Source: Faecimorpha stercoravium (GTDB lineage: Bacteria; Bacillota; Clostridia; Lachnospirales; Bianqueaceae). From it: a stretch of 22,561 nucleotides of DNA. Where the stretch lies: positions 1-22,561 of the forward strand of contig DVGT01000011.1 of assembly GCA_018712555.1 (NCBI GenBank), given 5' to 3'. The translations under genes and the position numbers were made by a program. Shown piece after piece: positions 7,185-14,968 of the stretch; the stretch's first letter is position 1; each line of letters begins with the position of its first letter. The notes below the pieces were generated by a model. It had not been told where the DNA came from, made no database searches, and saw nothing but the letters and a program-made list of their open reading frames with translations.

Positions 7185-8459
7185 ATGAATCCATGTTTCT
7201 TTGATAGCGGCCGTATCCTGATCCCCCGCAGCGATTTATCTCTCTGGAGTACGATCGCCTGCGATCAGTTCACTTCCGATCCCGCCTATTGGGAGGATGT
7301 CCGCCGGATGACAGAGGGGCATCCTTCCGCCTACCACATCACGCTGCCGGAGATCTATCTGAAGGAGGGCGAAGAGGCCGCATCGCGCCGTATCGCCTCC
7401 ATCAATGCTACCATGCGCCGTTATCTGCAGGATGATCTGTTTACGGCCTATGACGGCATGATCTATGTGGAACGTACACTCCGGGATGGTGGTGTGCGCA
7501 AGGGCCTCCTGGGGCTTTTAGATCTGGAACAGTACGATTACCATAAGGGCGCTTCCTCGTATATCCGCGCCACGGAAGAGACCGTGCTGGAGCGCATTCC
7601 GCCGCGTGTTCGGATTCGCCAGGACGCGAGTCTGGAGCTGCCGCACCTGATGCTTCTTACGGATGATCCGGAGGGTCTTCTGATCGAGGAGATCGCCGCG
7701 CACAAGGCAGAATATGAAACACTCTATGATTTTGATCTGATGAAGGAAAGCGGTCATATCACCGGCTATCTGCTGAACGATCAGGCGTTGGCCCATGTGC
7801 GCGCGGTGCTGAAAACCTTCTCTGACCCTGCCTATTTTCAGGATAAGTACCATGCCGGCACCTCTCCACTGGTCTTCGCAGTGGGGGATGGCAACCATTC
7901 TCTGGCATCCGCGAAGGAATGTTACGAGCAGCTGAAGGCGCGAATCGGCGCCGAAGAAGCCGCCCAGCATCCCGCGCGGTACGCCCTGGCCGAACTGGTC
8001 AATCTGCATGACGATTCTCTGTCCTTTGAACCCATCTACCGTGTACTCATCGGCGCGGATCTGGAGGATCTGCTCCATCATCTGCGGGCTCAGGCTCCCG
8101 CCTTTCATGGCGGCGCCTCCAAACCCGGTGAGATCAGTCTGCACTTCCAAAGCGGCTTAGAACGCCGCACTCTGAGCATTCCCGCATCTCCGGGGCTCCT
8201 GCCGGTCAGCATACTGCAGCCGCTTCTGGACGCCTATCTGGCTGAACACCCCGAGGTGCAGATCGACTACATCCATGGTCTTGACGCCGTGCGGGCGCTG
8301 GGCAGTCAGGAAAACCATGTGGCGATCACCTTCCAGGGGATGCAGAAGGCGGATCTTTTCCCCGGTATTATCCAGGGCGGCGTTCTGCCCCGTAAGACCT
8401 TCTCCATGGGACACGCTGAGGACAAACGCTTCTACCTGGAAGGACGGGAGATCCTGTGA
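7185..8459 (+). CDS. DUF1015 family protein
   Basis: A 424-aa cytosolic protein of the DUF1015 family, full length. Hallmarks are WSTIACDQFTSDPAYW (21-36), YIRATEETVLERIPPRV (126-142), TGYLLND and the nucleotide-site-like VGDGNHSLASAK (233-244). Biochemical function is not established; the family has been discussed in connection with serine metabolism because it often neighbours serA/serC in Clostridia and Bacteroidetes (recalled, not checked). Here it lies directly after tRNA-Ser, though that unit is separately terminated. AGGAGG 8 nt before the ATG supports the start. It overlaps the GNAT gene by one base. Confidence 0.88.
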   Translation: MNPCFFDSGRILIPRSDLSLWSTIACDQFTSDPAYWEDVRRMTEGHPSAYHITLPEIYLKEGEEAASRRIASINATMRRYLQDDLFTAYDGMIYVERTLRDGGVRKGLLGLLDLEQYDYHKGASSYIRATEETVLERIPPRVRIRQDASLELPHLMLLTDDPEGLLIEEIAAHKAEYETLYDFDLMKESGHITGYLLNDQALAHVRAVLKTFSDPAYFQDKYHAGTSPLVFAVGDGNHSLASAKECYEQLKARIGAEEAAQHPARYALAELVNLHDDSLSFEPIYRVLIGADLEDLLHHLRAQAPAFHGGASKPGEISLHFQSGLERRTLSIPASPGLLPVSILQPLLDAYLAEHPEVQIDYIHGLDAVRALGSQENHVAITFQGMQKADLFPGIIQGGVLPRKTFSMGHAEDKRFYLEGREIL

Positions 8460-8974
8460 TGATTCGTCCACTTTCTCCTGCGGAAGCGCCGCTGGCTGCC
8501 GAGATCTACCAGCTGTGCGCCCGGGAGATGAATGCGCACGGCTTCTACAACTGGAGCGAACAGTATCCTTCTGTTCGTGAGGCCTCATTGGACGCGCGGG
8601 CCGGAACACTATACGGCTATTTTCACCATGACGCGCTATGCGGCGTTGTCACGTTGGATCAGAACGAAGTCCCCCAATATGCCTCTCTTCCCTTTCGTGT
8701 GTCCTGCCGTGAGGCGCTGACCACACATCGGCTGGCTGTCTCGCCGCTGCATCAGCATCGCGGTATCTCCCGGGAACTCCTGCGCTTCGCATTTTCGTTG
8801 GTGACGGAAAAGGGGCTGCGCGCGCTGCATATCGACTGCCTGTCGATCAATCCCGGCCCCATGCGCCTGATCGATTCCCTGGGTTTTCAGCGCGTAGGCG
8901 CTATCTATTACCCTGAAAAAGACCCGCGTGTGCGGGATTATCCATTCTATTGCTTTGAAAAGGTACTGACATAA
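8459..8974 (+). CDS. GNAT-family N-acetyltransferase
   Basis: A 171-aa GNAT-fold protein. The acetyl-CoA loop is visible as QHRGISRELLRFA (about 94-106) after the beta-4 strand THRLAVSP, and the C-terminal GFQRVGAIYYP segment is typical. Its acceptor (small molecule or protein) cannot be predicted. The ATG at 8459 overlaps the DUF1015 stop as TGATG; a GTG one codon earlier (8456) is possible but closer to the GGGAG ribosome site. It ends immediately before a strong terminator, so the transcript is DUF1015-GNAT. Confidence 0.85.
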   Translation: MIRPLSPAEAPLAAEIYQLCAREMNAHGFYNWSEQYPSVREASLDARAGTLYGYFHHDALCGVVTLDQNEVPQYASLPFRVSCREALTTHRLAVSPLHQHRGISRELLRFAFSLVTEKGLRALHIDCLSINPGPMRLIDSLGFQRVGAIYYPEKDPRVRDYPFYCFEKVLT

Positions 8975-9020
8975 ACACAGCCCGCGGGTAGGAACGCCTA
9001 TCCGCAGGCTGTGTTTTTTT
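8975..9020 (+). terminator. Rho-independent terminator after the GNAT gene; copy 1 of a repeated hairpin
   Basis: ACACAGCC (8975-8982) pairs with GGCTGTGT (9007-9014) around an inner imperfect stem, followed by seven T. The sequence CAGCCCGCGGGTAGGAA and the 3' flank are homologous to the hairpin at 10509-10557. Confidence 0.92.
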
Positions 9021-9024
9021 GATT

Positions 9025-9057
9025 CTAATCATATTTTCTGCTGAGTCGCCCCAGGAG
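9025..9057 (-). pseudogene. Possible decayed 3' end of a paralogue of the three-helix membrane protein gene
   Basis: Read leftward these 11 codons give LLGRLSRKYD-stop, against LLWLLGRKYF-stop at the end of the intact gene at 10562, with equal length and 21 of 33 identical bases. Both are followed at similar distance by the repeated hairpin. This suggests the remains of a duplicated operon. The similarity is short, so confidence is low. Confidence 0.35.
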
Positions 9058-9064
9058 CCTAGCA

Positions 9065-10129
9065 CTAGCTCAACTGAGCCTGCACGCGTTCGAGATTCGC
9101 CTGCCCTGTCAAGTCCCATACAAGCTCTTCCGTCTCTCCATCCCAGTATACCAGCACGAGCGGTGTTCGATACATCTGGACACGCCCCCAATAGGAGCTA
9201 TTGTCCTCTCGTTCTGTCTCCTCGTTCACCAGGGACATATATAAGTCTTCTTCTGACTCTTTCCCGAAGTTATCATACACCTGTTCCTCGGATACCCAGA
9301 AGATGCTTCCCTCCGGCATGTCATACGACAAGAACCGTTCACTGGGATCTCCCCACTCGTCTTGCAGGTCTTCCAGCCCGTCTTCTCCACAGGCCCATCG
9401 AATCTCCTGGAGAACGCCATCCTCCGCATAGACTTTCTCGCCCTCTTCGGCTGCTTCCATCAGCTGCTCCAGAGGCACCTTGCCCGAAATCCTGGGCTCC
9501 GTGTAGTGGTGACTAAACATGCTGTACCAGACCGGTCTCCACGTCAGAATATTCCGCTCATCATCGAAGGATAGACTGACCAGATGATTTTCGCACAGAC
9601 TTTGCAGAATACCATAATAATCCTCATATCGCTCTTCCCGAATCGGCTGCAGGGTTTTCAGGTCTTCTCCGATCTCCCACACTGTCTCCTCATCCTGGAC
9701 GCGGTCAATCATGCGTTCTTCCGACCTCCAGCTATTGAGCCCCTGCTGCCATGTGTACTCCCGATAAGGCTCCCCATAAGCCGCTCGCACCTTCTCTCGA
9801 ATCGCGTCTGGATCGATCTCAGGATCCTCATACACACAGTCCAATGTAATCAGGTATCCATCTTGATACGTAAAGCTCAAAGAGACGTCATCATCCCAAA
9901 GAGAAACTCCATCCACCTCATAATACGCTGTATCCGGCACATTCTCATAGGTACGTGTTTCTCCACCCGGGAACTGTTCTTCGACTTCTTCGATGCTCGC
10001 ATTCCAATCCAGACCGGGGAAGGTTAATAATACAGGGGCTCCCGTTTTCTCTGGCTGCGACTCGCATCCGCTAAAAAGAAACAGCAGAATCAGCATCATG
10101 ACAATCATATACTTCACGTTCTTTTTCAT
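9065..10129 (-). CDS. Putative lipoprotein, unknown function
   Basis: A 354-aa protein with a lipoprotein-like signal: two N-terminal Lys, a hydrophobic stretch (about 8-20) and FSGC with the candidate lipidated Cys22. The mature part is acidic, Trp/Tyr-rich, without helices, and would sit on the outer face of the membrane. I recognise no domain; the LDWNASIEEVEEQFPG segment early in the mature part resembles repeats seen in some Firmicute surface lipoproteins, but this is only an impression. AGGAGG 9 nt upstream of the ATG supports the start. It is preceded by cassette A (promoter plus micro-ORF) and is the only sizeable gene of that unit. Possible role: accessory or self-protection lipoprotein, like the one in the neighbouring operon; the two are not obviously homologous. 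Confidence 0.75.
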   Translation of the reverse strand: MKKNVKYMIVMMLILLFLFSGCESQPEKTGAPVLLTFPGLDWNASIEEVEEQFPGGETRTYENVPDTAYYEVDGVSLWDDDVSLSFTYQDGYLITLDCVYEDPEIDPDAIREKVRAAYGEPYREYTWQQGLNSWRSEERMIDRVQDEETVWEIGEDLKTLQPIREERYEDYYGILQSLCENHLVSLSFDDERNILTWRPVWYSMFSHHYTEPRISGKVPLEQLMEAAEEGEKVYAEDGVLQEIRWACGEDGLEDLQDEWGDPSERFLSYDMPEGSIFWVSEEQVYDNFGKESEEDLYMSLVNEETEREDNSSYWGRVQMYRTPLVLVYWDGETEELVWDLTGQANLERVQAQLS

Positions 10130-10254
10130 AGCCAGAACCTCCTGATATGCATCAAGATGAAAATTGTAACAATGTAACGTTCAAGTTGCTGAACAGAACA
10201 GCAATCCTTTGTAATTCTAACTTTTTATCTTCTCTTTGTTTCCAGCTTCTTGCC

Positions 10255-10362
10255 CTATAGCCTCTGTTTTATCTCTTCACTTTCGGTCAATCTATAGAAA
10301 CCATGGCGACTTTCCTCCTTTCTGCGCGCTATACGCCTCACGAACCCATACCTGAAGCCCAT
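10255..10362 (-). CDS. 35-aa basic micro-ORF, copy A
   Basis: Encodes MGFRYGFVRRIARRKEESRH followed by GFYRLTESEEIKQRL. The N-terminal half is strongly basic with an RRxARRKE core; the C-terminal half is acidic/polar. It aligns without gaps to copy B at 14822 (20 of 35 codons identical; 4 synonymous and 11 replacement changes). The ribosome site is weaker (AAAGAG, 8 nt upstream) than in copy B, and another in-frame ATG lies two codons earlier (10368). Further upstream the frame is closed by a TAA. It could be a small peptide, a leader peptide, or simply part of a structured leader RNA. I recognise no family. Confidence 0.5.
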   Translation of the reverse strand: MGFRYGFVRRIARRKEESRHGFYRLTESEEIKQRL

Positions 10363-10401
10363 CCGCATCACTCTTTAGATGTGCCTTGTCATTTCATCTT
10401 G

Positions 10402-10430
10402 AATATACACCTTTTTCTTTACATTGTCAA
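10402..10430 (-). promoter_or_regulatory. Promoter of cassette A
   Basis: Minus strand -35 TTGACA (10425-10430), 17-bp spacer, -10 TATATT (10402-10407). Same geometry as cassette B. The region 10431-10508 upstream holds no gene and is A+T-rich. Confidence 0.8.
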
Positions 10431-10508
10431 TAAGACGTTTTTATCTTTTTCAGCATTATGCTCGCAAAATATTCGTTTTAGCGGCAGGTTTTTGGCAAAA
10501 TATGAGCG

Positions 10509-10557
10509 CAGCCCGCGGATAGGAAAGCTTGTCCGCGGGCTGTGTTTTCTTTTTTTG
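10509..10557 (+). terminator. Strong hairpin with T tract, copy 2 of the repeated hairpin
   Basis: A perfect 11-bp stem (CAGCCCGCGGA 10509-10519 with TCCGCGGGCTG 10532-10542), then TGTTTTCTTTTTTT. It has intrinsic terminator form only for rightward reading, yet no rightward gene precedes it. It is homologous to 8975-9020 and probably came with a duplication. For leftward transcripts it forms a stem without a U tail. Confidence 0.7.
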
Positions 10558-10561
10558 GATT

Positions 10562-10915
10562 TTAAAAGTATTTTCTGCCCAACAACCATAGGAGGCCTCT
10601 GTCCACGAGGATAAAGAGAACAAACAAAAAAGCCGCAATGAAACGCCATATCTCCTCCGAGGTTATCATACTCAGCACCATGACGACTCCCATACTGCCA
10701 ATAAGAACCGCCTCCAATACATATACAATGCCTCGACGTCGGCGGTATTGTTTCCGCTCCTCTTCTTTTAATTGCAGGGCATAATCGGTATCCTTTCGCG
10801 TTATATCCCGAAAATCATAATGAGCCAAACGTCCATAATAAATCATCCCACCAATCACCGCAAAACAAACCAACGCATAAAGCAACACCAGAAGTATGAG
10901 CAGGATCATTTTCAA
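10562..10915 (-). CDS. Small three-helix membrane protein, unknown function
   Basis: A 117-aa protein: helix about 3-27, a charged cytoplasmic-type segment rich in Lys/Arg/Glu (about 32-62), then two helices (about 64-84 and 88-112) and a short RKYF tail. I recognise no family. A TTG start at 10915 is chosen because AAGGAGG lies 10 nt upstream; the ATG two codons later would be 16 nt away. It is the last gene of the ABC operon, 27 nt after the ATPase gene. By context it may modulate or complete the transporter, or act in self-protection. Confidence 0.72.
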   Translation of the reverse strand: MKMILLILLVLLYALVCFAVIGGMIYYGRLAHYDFRDITRKDTDYALQLKEEERKQYRRRRGIVYVLEAVLIGSMGVVMVLSMITSEEIWRFIAAFLFVLFILVDRGLLWLLGRKYF

Positions 10916-10942
10916 AATATTAGGACCTCCTTTGTTTCCTTG

Positions 10943-11581
10943 CTATTCCAGTACAGTCAACACGCCCGCGTCCATCTCACACACCGTATCGCACAGCGCC
11001 TCTATGTCTTCTGCATAGTGGGAAGACAGGATGATCGTTGTCCCATCCCGGTTGAGTTCCCGCAGCAGCTCTCGAATCTCCTCCACGCCATGCTTATCCA
11101 GTCCGTTCATCGGTTCATCGAGTATCAGAAGCGGTGGGTGCTCCATGATCGCCTGCGCTACCCCCAGTCGATGTCGCATCCCCAAGGAAAACTTGCTCAC
11201 GTGTTTCTTGTCGTTCGGATCCAGTCCGACTTGCACCAGCACCTGACGGATTTCCTCCTGGCTCACTTTCTTCTGTACCGAGGCCAGAAGCTTCAGGTTC
11301 TTAAAGGCGCTCATCGAGCCGATGAACCCCGGATCCTCTATGATGATCCCGATATCCTGCGCCTGCGCCGGACGCACTTTTTTCCCATCGATCCGGATCT
11401 CTCCCCCATCCGGCCTCATGAATCCGCAGATACACTTAAACATCACCGTCTTACCCGATCCGTTTCTTCCTATTACCCCATGGATCTTCCCGGCTTCAAA
11501 GGTGATATTGACATCGTTCAGCGCAACCTGTTCGCCAAATTTTTTGATTACGTGCTGTACTTCTACTACGCTTCCCATCAT
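10943..11581 (-). CDS. ABC transporter ATPase, LanF/BcrA-like
   Basis: A 212-aa stand-alone nucleotide-binding subunit: Walker A GRNGSGKT (38-45), signature FSLGMRHRL (131-139), Walker B LLILDEP (151-157) and H-loop SSH (His188). At the Q-loop position the sequence is IIIEDPGF with Glu82 instead of Gln; a Glu here (the E-loop) is a known mark of LanF-type lantibiotic immunity ATPases and related BcrA proteins. It is shorter than typical ABC-2 ATPases because the C-terminal extension is missing. It overlaps the upstream permease stop (ATGA) with GGGAGG before the start, so it almost certainly energises the two permeases encoded upstream. Confidence 0.9.
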   Translation of the reverse strand: MMGSVVEVQHVIKKFGEQVALNDVNITFEAGKIHGVIGRNGSGKTVMFKCICGFMRPDGGEIRIDGKKVRPAQAQDIGIIIEDPGFIGSMSAFKNLKLLASVQKKVSQEEIRQVLVQVGLDPNDKKHVSKFSLGMRHRLGVAQAIMEHPPLLILDEPMNGLDKHGVEEIRELLRELNRDGTTIILSSHYAEDIEALCDTVCEMDAGVLTVLE

Positions 11582-12459
11582 GATCGCCTCCCTGTCTGTA
11601 TGGGTATGTCTCTTTTACAAAATGCCCAGGCCGCCAACGCGCCGAAAATCAATATGCAAAGAACCAGGATGCTATCCGCATAGCCGATCGGTGGAAGAGT
11701 GGGATCCAGGCCCCAGTTCAGATATGAAATCGAAACCCAAGTAACTGGCGCAAACCAAAATAGAAAACTGGATGGTATCAGAAATCCGCCAAAACTGGCA
11801 GCAAAGCTAGCAAAAAACACCATAGCGCCCGCCAGAAATATGCCGGCTGTCCGGTTGCTCATCACGTTGCCGCAGAAAATCAGCATCCCGATAAAAGAGC
11901 TTACCAGGATGTACTGCAGACTTCCCAGTACCATCGCTTCTCCTGCTGAGAAAAGGGCTATAATATCCCCGGAAATCCACATGATGTTGATTCCTCTCTC
12001 TGCGGCAGCATCCGGATTGCTCCCCAGTGTCCTCAACACCGCCCCCCAATCCGTGTTCCACTCCACATGCGGAATCAACACCAGCACATGAAGAAGAATC
12101 ATAACCAAAGTATATACGACAGATGTCATGAGTATATATAAGATCTGCCCCAAGAGCCACTCTAACCGATGCATACGGATCAGGATATAGGGAGTCTGTC
12201 CATCATAAAATGGGGCTTCGCAAAAAAGTAATATGGTAATGGTGCCATATACTAAAACCATGATATCTGTTCCCACGTAAAATGGGAATGTCCAGGGGGA
12301 AGATGCTCTCCCCATGACAGCCGCATACTCCGCAACTCCGTGTGTGTTGACATAGACAAAAAGCAGCGAAAAGAAGAGCACGGCATAGATTCTGGGCGAC
12401 ACAATCCATTTTGAAAAACTCATCCTGCAACACAGCCACACTCGTTTCAGACTAATCAT
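11578..12459 (-). CDS. ABC transporter permease (ABC-2-like), second subunit
   Basis: A 293-aa protein with about six hydrophobic segments (around 22-40, 60-83, 100-128, 170-196, 202-230 and 262-283) and no recognised soluble domain. Its layout fits LanE/LanG or ABC-2 type permeases that work with a single ATPase. A long extracytoplasmic loop (about 130-165) contains a Trp/Asp/Asn-rich segment. The ATG at 12459 overlaps the upstream permease gene by 8 bases, with AAGGTGGAG ahead. The substrate is unknown; a secreted peptide or a membrane-active compound is the main possibility from context. Confidence 0.82.
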   Translation of the reverse strand: MISLKRVWLCCRMSFSKWIVSPRIYAVLFFSLLFVYVNTHGVAEYAAVMGRASSPWTFPFYVGTDIMVLVYGTITILLFCEAPFYDGQTPYILIRMHRLEWLLGQILYILMTSVVYTLVMILLHVLVLIPHVEWNTDWGAVLRTLGSNPDAAAERGINIMWISGDIIALFSAGEAMVLGSLQYILVSSFIGMLIFCGNVMSNRTAGIFLAGAMVFFASFAASFGGFLIPSSFLFWFAPVTWVSISYLNWGLDPTLPPIGYADSILVLCILIFGALAAWAFCKRDIPIQTGRRS

Positions 12460-13222
12460 GCTCCACCTTCTTTCTCATACGCCCCACGGTATTCATCCCC
12501 ATCAATATGCATAGTACTAGTATGATGATCCAATGCATGCTGTAGTTCACATCCCATGTGTACATTCCATGACCATACGCTTGTAATAAATATAGAGGAT
12601 TTAGTATTTCCGGCAACGGTATGTAGGAAAAAATCCGCATGAGAAGCCAATATAGCGCATTCGGCGCAATGATAGCCGCATACACATTGGAAAAATACGT
12701 GGATATCCAGAGCGCGCAGACTGCTACCAGCATCGACGAGGCTCCCTTATGACTTGCCACCAGCAGAAAATAGATATAGATGCTATCCGATGCCGCGTTA
12801 TACCCCGAGAACGTGTTCGTTATATCGCCCCATGGCAGAAAGACTCGCTGCACTGCAATATATAAAAGCATCCCCAGAAAAACGGTCAAAAAACCAGAGA
12901 GCGCAACAGCCACTAGTTTCGCAACCGTATACGCAGTCACTCCTGTTCGAATCATCCAAAATGGTGTCGCATGCTCGTTCCATTCTCGAATGAGAGACAG
13001 CGCATATGGAAAAATCGGAATAATGCCAAGCAATACAATGTAGCTGGAATTGAGATCCACCGCCAGCTCCACACTCATTATAACAGAAGATACCAGTGTA
13101 GTTTCCGGCTGAATCAGTCCATTCAGTGTCAGAAAAAACATCCACAAAAAAGCGCCCAAAATCCCCAGCCACAGTGACGGCGAAAGAAGCATCCGTCTGA
13201 TCTCAAGAGCGACCGTTCTCAT
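12452..13222 (-). CDS. ABC transporter permease (ABC-2-like), first subunit
   Basis: A 256-aa protein with an N-terminal MRTVALEIRRMLLSPSLW segment typical of ABC-2 permeases (amphipathic elbow before helix 1) and about six transmembrane stretches. A short KLVAVALSGF helix follows the first cytoplasmic loop. ATG 13222 is chosen over an upstream in-frame start since it overlaps the lipoprotein stop as ATGA and follows GGGGAGAGG. Paired with the next permease and the ATPase it gives a LanFEG-like set (one ATPase, two different permeases). Confidence 0.82.
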   Translation of the reverse strand: MRTVALEIRRMLLSPSLWLGILGAFLWMFFLTLNGLIQPETTLVSSVIMSVELAVDLNSSYIVLLGIIPIFPYALSLIREWNEHATPFWMIRTGVTAYTVAKLVAVALSGFLTVFLGMLLYIAVQRVFLPWGDITNTFSGYNAASDSIYIYFLLVASHKGASSMLVAVCALWISTYFSNVYAAIIAPNALYWLLMRIFSYIPLPEILNPLYLLQAYGHGMYTWDVNYSMHWIIILVLCILMGMNTVGRMRKKVEHD

Positions 13223-14322
13223 GCCATCCTCTCCCCTGTTATAGCGTCCCATATGGGGTACCTGTGATCCACAACTCGTATCCCATATTCATTTACAGAT
13301 TCACTGCGGACTTCCAATATCCAGACGGGAAAGAACTCCCAACGGTCGCCCTCGTCCAGTCCAGACGAGATATAATACAGTCCCAGCGTCGTCAGTTCTA
13401 CAGGATCTGCTTCCAGATTTTGATTACATTCCTCTATATAGGCATCCAAACAACTTTGTGCCGATACCACTTCTACTTTTTCTCCTGCCTCTGTCACATC
13501 CACAATATCCTGGAAGGAAGCGTCCACCACGCCTTCTCTCCCATATAAGATTCGTCCGAAGGGTACCACCGATAATCCCATTTTCATATCGAAATCGCAA
13601 AATAAAAATCCATCTCTTTCCAGAGCGAAGTAAAACAAATATCCTTCTTCCTCCTCCGTAAAAGTATAAGTTTCCATCTCTTCCTGCGGATTCCCTCCCT
13701 GGGAACTTGCGATTTGCACAAATCTGTTTGTCTCTTCAACCCATTCATCTGCTCTCGCCTGCAGCGTCGTAGCATCTAGGCTCAAAACCGCCACTGGCAC
13801 CATCTGCTTCAGACCCAATTGATCCAATATTGATCGAACTTCTGCAGTTGCCTTGTCTCTTGTCATAAAATCAAGCTCGCTCTCCTGCGAATATATTTCA
13901 TTCGGATATCCTCGCCTTGTAAAGTTGTATATATGATACGTCGAATATACCGTAAATTTTTCCTTATAAAAAAAATCAAAGCCTCCAAAATATGCATCCG
14001 CACCCGGCAATTGTGAAACCAGTCCTCCGTTATGATTCGTCAACTGTTTCTGTGTTGTATAGAAAACCTCCCCCGTTATGTTTTCCATCTCAGGCTGCAG
14101 CGGCGATTCTCCCGCAAAAAAATATTCCACCAGAGTATCCGTATCTAAATATATTCTTTCAGCTTGATAATATGATGGCACATGTTCCGGCGACTCCGGC
14201 ATCTCCAGAGAGATTGTCAGATTACTGTTAGGCTGAATATCAGACTCGCTATCACAACTGCAAACAGACGCACAAATAAGAATCACGCATAAAAGACATA
14301 TTTCATATTTCATTTTCACCAT
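13219..14322 (-). CDS. Putative lipoprotein of the ABC operon, unknown function
   Basis: A 367-aa protein with a hydrophobic N-terminal segment ending in ASVCSCDS; Cys23 is the best lipidation site, with an unusual second Cys at -2. The mature part is acidic and aromatic-rich with a run of Glu (EEEEGY) in the middle and no helix. I recognise no domain. ATG 14322 directly follows GAGGTGAT, a perfect anti-Shine-Dalgarno match but close; the ATG three codons later is an alternative. It lies between the secreted-protein gene and the permeases, where LanI-type immunity lipoproteins are found in lantibiotic loci. That comparison is by position only. Confidence 0.72.
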   Translation of the reverse strand: MVKMKYEICLLCVILICASVCSCDSESDIQPNSNLTISLEMPESPEHVPSYYQAERIYLDTDTLVEYFFAGESPLQPEMENITGEVFYTTQKQLTNHNGGLVSQLPGADAYFGGFDFFYKEKFTVYSTYHIYNFTRRGYPNEIYSQESELDFMTRDKATAEVRSILDQLGLKQMVPVAVLSLDATTLQARADEWVEETNRFVQIASSQGGNPQEEMETYTFTEEEEGYLFYFALERDGFLFCDFDMKMGLSVVPFGRILYGREGVVDASFQDIVDVTEAGEKVEVVSAQSCLDAYIEECNQNLEADPVELTTLGLYYISSGLDEGDRWEFFPVWILEVRSESVNEYGIRVVDHRYPIWDAITGERMA

Positions 14323-14346
14323 ATCACCTCGATCTATCAAGGACTA

Positions 14347-14387
14347 CAATCTATCCCCCAGACCAATTGTGCCCGAGGGATAGATTG
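14347..14387 (-). promoter_or_regulatory. Intercistronic stem-loop
   Basis: A perfect 11-bp stem (CAATCTATCCC 14347-14357 with GGGATAGATTG 14377-14387) and a 19-nt loop, starting 12 nt after the stop of the secreted-protein gene. On the leftward transcript it has no U tail, so it is more likely a partial terminator or an mRNA-stabilising/processing element that lets the first gene be expressed above the downstream genes. Confidence 0.7.
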
Positions 14388-14398
14388 TTCGTTTCTTC

Positions 14399-14794
14399 TT
14401 ACGGTTTCCACGTACCTGTCACAGTATATGTATTAAACTCTGAAACCGCAGGACATGCCTGTAGGTAATACCTTTGGCTATACCCACCATATCCTGTCTT
14501 ATAGGTCAGATACTGAATCCCAGGTGTAGAAAACTGGGCATATCCAGTAGTCACCATCTTGGAACTATCTGAGCTGTAAATCGCAGATGTGGATAAAAAA
14601 TACAACGTTGGAACTGAATACACATCCTGGTTTACATAGGGAGTAAACTGTCCATCCGCAAGTTGTGATCCAAGCACCTTACCGCTCCCTCTCTGCGGAG
14701 GGCTGAATGTAGCGCTATACGCCAGCGCGCCAACTCCAGACAACATCATTCCTGCAAGCACAAACGATAGAATTCGTCTACACGATACTTTCAT
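14399..14794 (-). CDS. Small Sec-secreted protein, unknown (candidate peptide effector)
   Basis: A 131-aa protein with a classical signal peptide: KVSCRR, hydrophobic core (about 8-24), and AxA-type sites at ALA (23-25) or YSA. The mature part (about 103-106 aa) is rich in Tyr, Ser, Thr and Gly, with one Cys (114) and a C-terminus NTYTVTGTWKP, suggesting a beta-rich fold. I recognise no family. Size, secretion, first place in an operon with a LanFEG-like transporter, and the hairpin after it recall Sec-dependent bacteriocins such as the lactococcin 972 group, but no sequence match is claimed. It could equally be the ligand or sensor of the transporter system. AAGGAAGG 5 nt upstream supports the ATG. 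Confidence 0.75.
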   Translation of the reverse strand: MKVSCRRILSFVLAGMMLSGVGALAYSATFSPPQRGSGKVLGSQLADGQFTPYVNQDVYSVPTLYFLSTSAIYSSDSSKMVTTGYAQFSTPGIQYLTYKTGYGGYSQRYYLQACPAVSEFNTYTVTGTWKP

Positions 14795-14821
14795 GTGAAC
14801 CTTCCTTTCCGGGTCTTTGCC

Positions 14822-14929
14822 CTATAGATTTTGTTTTACCTCTGCTCTTCCGATCAACCTGTCTAAACCATGGCGACTGCCTTCCTTTCTGCGCGCCATA
14901 CGCCTCACGAACCCATACCCAAAGCCCAT
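14822..14929 (-). CDS. 35-aa basic micro-ORF, copy B
   Basis: Encodes MGFGYGFVRRMARRKEGSRH followed by GLDRLIGRAEVKQNL. A strong ribosome site AAGGAG (14938-14943) lies 8 nt before the ATG. The frame stays open upstream to an ATG at 14959, but that is only about 3 nt from the predicted transcription start, so 14929 is preferred. It is predicted cytosolic, basic (Arg/Lys-rich) and without signal peptide. The stop lies 27 nt before the secreted-protein gene. Shared with copy A are the promoter, spacing and reading frame; whether the peptide or the RNA is the functional product is open. Confidence 0.55.
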   Translation of the reverse strand: MGFGYGFVRRMARRKEGSRHGLDRLIGRAEVKQNL

Positions 14930-14968
14930 CCGCCTAGCTCCTTGGATGTGCTTTGTCATTTCATCTAA

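Larger units (their letters stand above)
10250..10430 (-). repeat. Cassette A: paralogous promoter-leader-micro-ORF unit, left copy
   Basis: About 180 bp aligned to 14817-14997 with no indel across the leader and micro-ORF and roughly 75-80% identity. Homology covers -35, -10, the leader and the 35-codon frame, and stops about 10 nt after its stop codon. The remaining gap to the lipoprotein start (10130-10249) has no gene; it holds a small hairpin (TTGCTG 10186-10191 with CAGCAA 10199-10204). Confidence 0.85.

Noticed and set aside
10303..10614. Rightward frame of 103 codons across cassette A
   Set aside because: It crosses the leftward promoter and the terminator hairpin, lacks a ribosome site, and is not maintained in cassette B.
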